Made by a program: the position numbers and the translations under genes
Shown: positions 61,095 to 64,000 of the stretch, piece after piece
Numbering within the stretch: position 1 is the first letter of the stretch
Layout of the letters: each line of letters opens with the position of its first letter
The notes under the pieces: model-generated
What the model saw: the letters and a program-made list of their open reading frames with translations, nothing else
Databases searched by the model: none
What the model was told of the DNA's origin: nothing
Assembly (NCBI RefSeq): GCF_024198235.1
Contig: NZ_JAKCFB010000006.1
Span: 186,001-250,000, forward strand
Source: Myxococcus dinghuensis
GTDB lineage: Bacteria > Myxococcota > Myxococcia > Myxococcales > Myxococcaceae
Reading direction: 5' to 3'
Length of the DNA: 64,000 bases

Positions 61095-62488
61095 GCGCCG
61101 ACCAACGCGCCCGTCGGATGGTGGGATACCTCCCGGCGGTCCTCCAATCCGGCTCGAAGCTCCAGGCCTTCTTCTCCACGCTCGCCCTCGAGCTGGAGCA
61201 GATGGAGAGCGGCCTCACGCGGCTGATGCGCTCACGCTGGTACTCGCTGGCGCGAGGCTTCCCCCAGAGCGACCTGCCGACGGACAAGGCGGACTCCGAG
61301 CTGGGCCGGGTCGCCGCGCTCTATGGCCTCACCCCGCGCCGGGGCGAGTCGGAGGACTACTTCCGCGAGCACCTGGCGGCCCTCGTCGAGCTGCATCGCA
61401 CCGGGCTCGCCTCCGCCCCCGCGCTCCTGCGACTGGCGTCCATGGTCTACATGGCGCGCCAGCCGCCGGACATCACCTGGGAGGGGGACGTCGCGGTGGG
61501 CACCTTCACGGTGCTCCGGGCGGACGGGACGCCGCGGACCGTCCGACTCGAGCTGGTGGACAACCCCCGCACCCGGGCCGTGGCGAGCTTCCGGAACGTG
61601 GGCGCGGCACAACGCCTGCTCACGAACAACGGAGGGCTGGAGACGGAATTGCCTCAAATCGCGCTCCGCGCCACCGAGCGGGAGATCGCCGTCCCCATCC
61701 TCCATCAGGTCGAGACCGGGCTCGACTTCATCTTCCTGGGCCGCGTTCCCCTGGGCTCCACGCTGACGCTGAACAAGGGCCGTCCCCCCTTCATCGACGG
61801 ACACCCCGTCTCCCAGCCCCTCATCGTCGCGAACCCCACCCGCTTCGCGGGCCCCGACAACCCCAGCGCCCCCGCGCGCTTCAACGCCCCCACCGCGCGC
61901 TTCTCCGTGTTCAGCGAGAACGACCAGTTCCCCGAGATGGTGCCGGGCGAGACCCACTGGACCTACGACACGCTGGACCGACAACAGGTCCGCTCGTATC
62001 TGCTCGGCTGGTCGGCGCAACGTCAGGACGAGGCCGTGGCCCAGGCGCTCGAGCAGCGCAACACCCCTCGCGCGGACCTGCGCTTCGACTGGAGCGAGGT
62101 GACGCCCGCGACCTGCACGCTGCGAATCCCCGTCGACTACATCCCGCTCCACCTCCAACTGCGAGGCGAGGACCTCCAGGTCCCCGGCCTGCCGGGGCTG
62201 ATCCAGGAGCTCACCGCGGCGATGGAGTACGGCCGCGCCGCGGGTGTGACGGCACGCATCGAGCTCACGCTGCCCATGCCCCCGGAGGCCCTCATCGCGC
62301 GGGAGGGCCCGCTGAACATGGACATCACCACGCGTTTCACGATGGAGGAGTTCACCGTGAAGGACGCCCTCGCCTCCTTCGGCTCCACCATCGACCTGCA
62401 TGACACGTTCGACCCGCCCCGGGAGGAGCTCTCCTGGGACGGCGTCTTCGACGCGACCCGCTTCGACACATCGAGGTTCAAGCCATGA
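61091..62488 (+). CDS. Baseplate/tail protein I-like, enlarged
   Basis: A 465-aa protein. The N-terminus (RRMVGYLPAVLQSGSKLQAFFSTLALELEQMESGLTRLMRSRWYSLARGFP) fits gpI/gp48. From about residue 120 it has a long beta-rich insertion or extension not found in P2 gpI (about 175 aa). It follows gpJ with an ATGA overlap and precedes the tail fibre, as expected. The insertion may form an extra wedge arm or fibre dock. Confidence 0.75.
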   Translation: MSADQRARRMVGYLPAVLQSGSKLQAFFSTLALELEQMESGLTRLMRSRWYSLARGFPQSDLPTDKADSELGRVAALYGLTPRRGESEDYFREHLAALVELHRTGLASAPALLRLASMVYMARQPPDITWEGDVAVGTFTVLRADGTPRTVRLELVDNPRTRAVASFRNVGAAQRLLTNNGGLETELPQIALRATEREIAVPILHQVETGLDFIFLGRVPLGSTLTLNKGRPPFIDGHPVSQPLIVANPTRFAGPDNPSAPARFNAPTARFSVFSENDQFPEMVPGETHWTYDTLDRQQVRSYLLGWSAQRQDEAVAQALEQRNTPRADLRFDWSEVTPATCTLRIPVDYIPLHLQLRGEDLQVPGLPGLIQELTAAMEYGRAAGVTARIELTLPMPPEALIAREGPLNMDITTRFTMEEFTVKDALASFGSTIDLHDTFDPPREELSWDGVFDATRFDTSRFKP

Positions 62489-64000
62489 GCGTTCCCTTCT
62501 ACCCAGCGAAGTCCGGTGATCCCATCCTCGCGGACACCTGGAACAACATGCAGATCAAGACGCGTGACGAGATCCGCTCGCACACGCACCGCGGGGGGGA
62601 CGACGGCAAGAAGCTGGAGGGCGACAGCATCTCCAACACCGCCACCCTGAGCGTCGCCCGGGTGGTGACCACCGCGGGGATCTCCCTGAATGGAACGGAG
62701 CTCACCGACCGGCTGACCGGGCTGGACAGCTCGAAGCTCAGCGTGACCGGTGGAACCCTCTCCGGGAGCCTGTCGGTCGGCGGCAACATCGGCATCGGGG
62801 CCGCGCCGGGCACGGGGCGCCTCCTGGCGGTCAGCAGCAACGGGAGCGCCGCCGCGGAGTTCCGCATGTCGGGTAGCGCCGGGTTCGGCGTCGCGCTGCT
62901 CCTGAAGACCACGGCGGGCGTCGATGGTGCCGCGCTCCAACTGCGCAGCCGGACCAAGAGCTGGCTGGTGCGTGGTGAGACGGGCAACACCGCGACGGGG
63001 TTCCAGATCGCCGAGAACGGCGGCGACAACGAGAACGGCAGCGGGGCCGGCGACGTCCGGCTCCACCTGAAGGCGGGCGGCAACCTCGGCCTGAACACCG
63101 CGGATCCCCAAGGGCCGTTGGACGTCCGGGTGCCCGGCGCCGCCGTGGGCTTCGACCGCCTGGTCGTCGGCGCCACGCAGTTGTGGGGAGACCCCACGTC
63201 CCATGTCACCATCGGGGCGAACAGCGGCAACGGGTTCATGATGAACAACCCGCACGTCGTCTGGCTCGCGGCGGACGCCCGTGCGTCCATCCGCTACGGC
63301 CGCAGCGGCGGCACCGCGTCGGGTCTGTTCTGGGATGTGGGCGTCCGCGCCAACAACGCCTTCTCCTTCGTGGTGAACAACACCCACCCGCTCTGGCTGG
63401 GCGCGGACGGCAACGTCGGCATCGGAACGACGACCCCGGGGACGAAGGTGGACATCCAGGGGGGCGACCTCCGCGTGTCAGGCAGCGTCAACTGCACCAA
63501 GCTCACGACGACCGGCAACATCACCGCGGCGGCCTTCGTCCCTTCCGTGGGGGATACCACCAGCAATGGCATCCAGTTCCCGCTGGATCCCTTCGGAGGC
63601 TCCGGCGATCTGGCGTACATCCGCTACTTCCGCCATACGCCCGCCTACGTCGCAGACACCGAGAGCACCAAGCTGGTCATCTGCAACGACAACGACAACT
63701 ACGACATCATCGTCCTCCGCCAGTTGGGCGCGGACCGCCTCACCATCTCCAACGGCAACGTCGGCATCAACGTCCCGTCGGCGACCCAGGCTCCGAAGTC
63801 CCCCCTGCACATCATCCAGACGGCCCCGGACGTCGGCATCCGCTTGCAGGAGGTGAACCCCACGCGCGCCAACTTCGTGAGCATGGCCATGGAGAGCGGC
63901 GGCATCTTCCACATCCGGTACAGCAACGGCATCGGCGCCTGGCTGACGCAGGACGGCCAGGGCTTCTTCGGTTCGTCGGACGTGTCCTTGAAGACGAACG
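62485..64000 (+). CDS. Tail fibre with S74 intramolecular chaperone start (3' end outside window)
   Basis: The frame starts at ATG 62485, overlapping the previous stop by four bases, and runs open to the window end (505 residues seen). The beginning SHTHRGGDDGKKLEGDSIS is like short fibre heads with collar repeats; the body has many Gly/Asn/Thr-rich strands (GNIGIGAAPGTG; GNLGLNTADPQGPLDV; GNVGIGTTTPGT) typical of receptor-binding fibres. The final visible residues SSDVSLKTN match the start of the peptidase S74/endosialidase chaperone, which trims itself after trimerisation. It is likely the target-binding fibre of the injection system. Confidence 0.85.
   Translation, partial: MSVPFYPAKSGDPILADTWNNMQIKTRDEIRSHTHRGGDDGKKLEGDSISNTATLSVARVVTTAGISLNGTELTDRLTGLDSSKLSVTGGTLSGSLSVGGNIGIGAAPGTGRLLAVSSNGSAAAEFRMSGSAGFGVALLLKTTAGVDGAALQLRSRTKSWLVRGETGNTATGFQIAENGGDNENGSGAGDVRLHLKAGGNLGLNTADPQGPLDVRVPGAAVGFDRLVVGATQLWGDPTSHVTIGANSGNGFMMNNPHVVWLAADARASIRYGRSGGTASGLFWDVGVRANNAFSFVVNNTHPLWLGADGNVGIGTTTPGTKVDIQGGDLRVSGSVNCTKLTTTGNITAAAFVPSVGDTTSNGIQFPLDPFGGSGDLAYIRYFRHTPAYVADTESTKLVICNDNDNYDIIVLRQLGADRLTISNGNVGINVPSATQAPKSPLHIIQTAPDVGIRLQEVNPTRANFVSMAMESGGIFHIRYSNGIGAWLTQDGQGFFGSSDVSLKTN

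Noticed and set aside
49781..64000. Complete prophage
   Set aside because: No integrase, terminase, portal, capsid, replication or lysis gene is in the visible part; it remains possible beyond the window.

Overview
The window is high-GC DNA (roughly 70% by eye) from a myxobacterium of the Myxococcus/Corallococcus/Pyxidicoccus/Stigmatella type. The evidence is a myxochelin-type siderophore locus, DUF1552/DUF1588 and DUF1800/DUF1501 secreted-protein pairs, PilZ and PEGA proteins, many lipoproteins, and the codon bias that produces long antisense shadow frames.

Region 1 (1-14.2 kb) is the 3' part of a myxochelin-like catecholate siderophore locus. In order it encodes an NRPS with a terminal reductase (mxcG, cut by the window edge), a class II DAHP synthase feeding the chorismate branch, a Fur-box-controlled TonB-dependent receptor that carries its own TonB C-terminal-like domain, a beta-propeller-like surface lipoprotein, a private ExbB-ExbD-TonB motor, an MFS transporter and the aminotransferase mxcL. 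A convergent ViuB-type siderophore-interacting reductase closes it. Together these cover late biosynthesis, likely export, uptake energisation and iron release.

Region 2 (14.4-25.5 kb) is mixed: a CDF metal exporter, an unknown 119-aa gene, an aldo/keto reductase, a GST-like protein, a membrane-anchored HtrA-like protease, a three-gene DUF1552/cytochrome-like/DUF1588 operon, an AurF-like diiron protein of lower GC, and about 0.9 kb with no intact gene that holds an IS3-type orfA scrap beside tRNA-Pro(GGG).

Region 3 (25.6-32.8 kb, minus strand) is the translation cluster thrS / rpmI-rplT / pheS-pheT-ihfA with tRNA-Val(GAC) upstream. infC is absent from its usual place between thrS and rpmI, an intrinsic terminator or attenuator separates rplT from pheS, and IHF-alpha has a long acidic tail.

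Region 4 (32.8-49.6 kb) holds housekeeping and secreted-protein genes: family-5 uracil-DNA glycosylase, AI-2E family permease, PEGA lipoprotein, LPP20-like protein, PilZ protein, FKBP isomerase, two HELGHN metallopeptidases flanking a cold-shock gene, a degenerate DHH-like protein, a DUF3105 lipoprotein, a secreted hydrolase-like protein with a Gly/Asp/Thr linker, and a DUF1800-DUF1501 pair.

Region 5 (49.7-64.0 kb, plus strand, running off the window) is a contractile phage-tail-like injection system with no capsid, terminase, integrase or lysis gene in view: a 168-aa helical protein of unknown role, sheath, tube, a chaperone-like protein, a long disordered Pro/Ala/Ser protein in the tape-measure slot, a gpD-like hub, two helical proteins, a gpV-like spike, a novel three-repeat protein, a gp25-like wedge, a fibre-like protein, enlarged gpJ and gpI homologues, and a tail fibre that reaches the start of an S74 intramolecular-chaperone domain at the window end. 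This is the best candidate for an undescribed system. Whether it is an extracellular injection system, a tailocin or a prophage remnant depends on genes beyond 64 kb.
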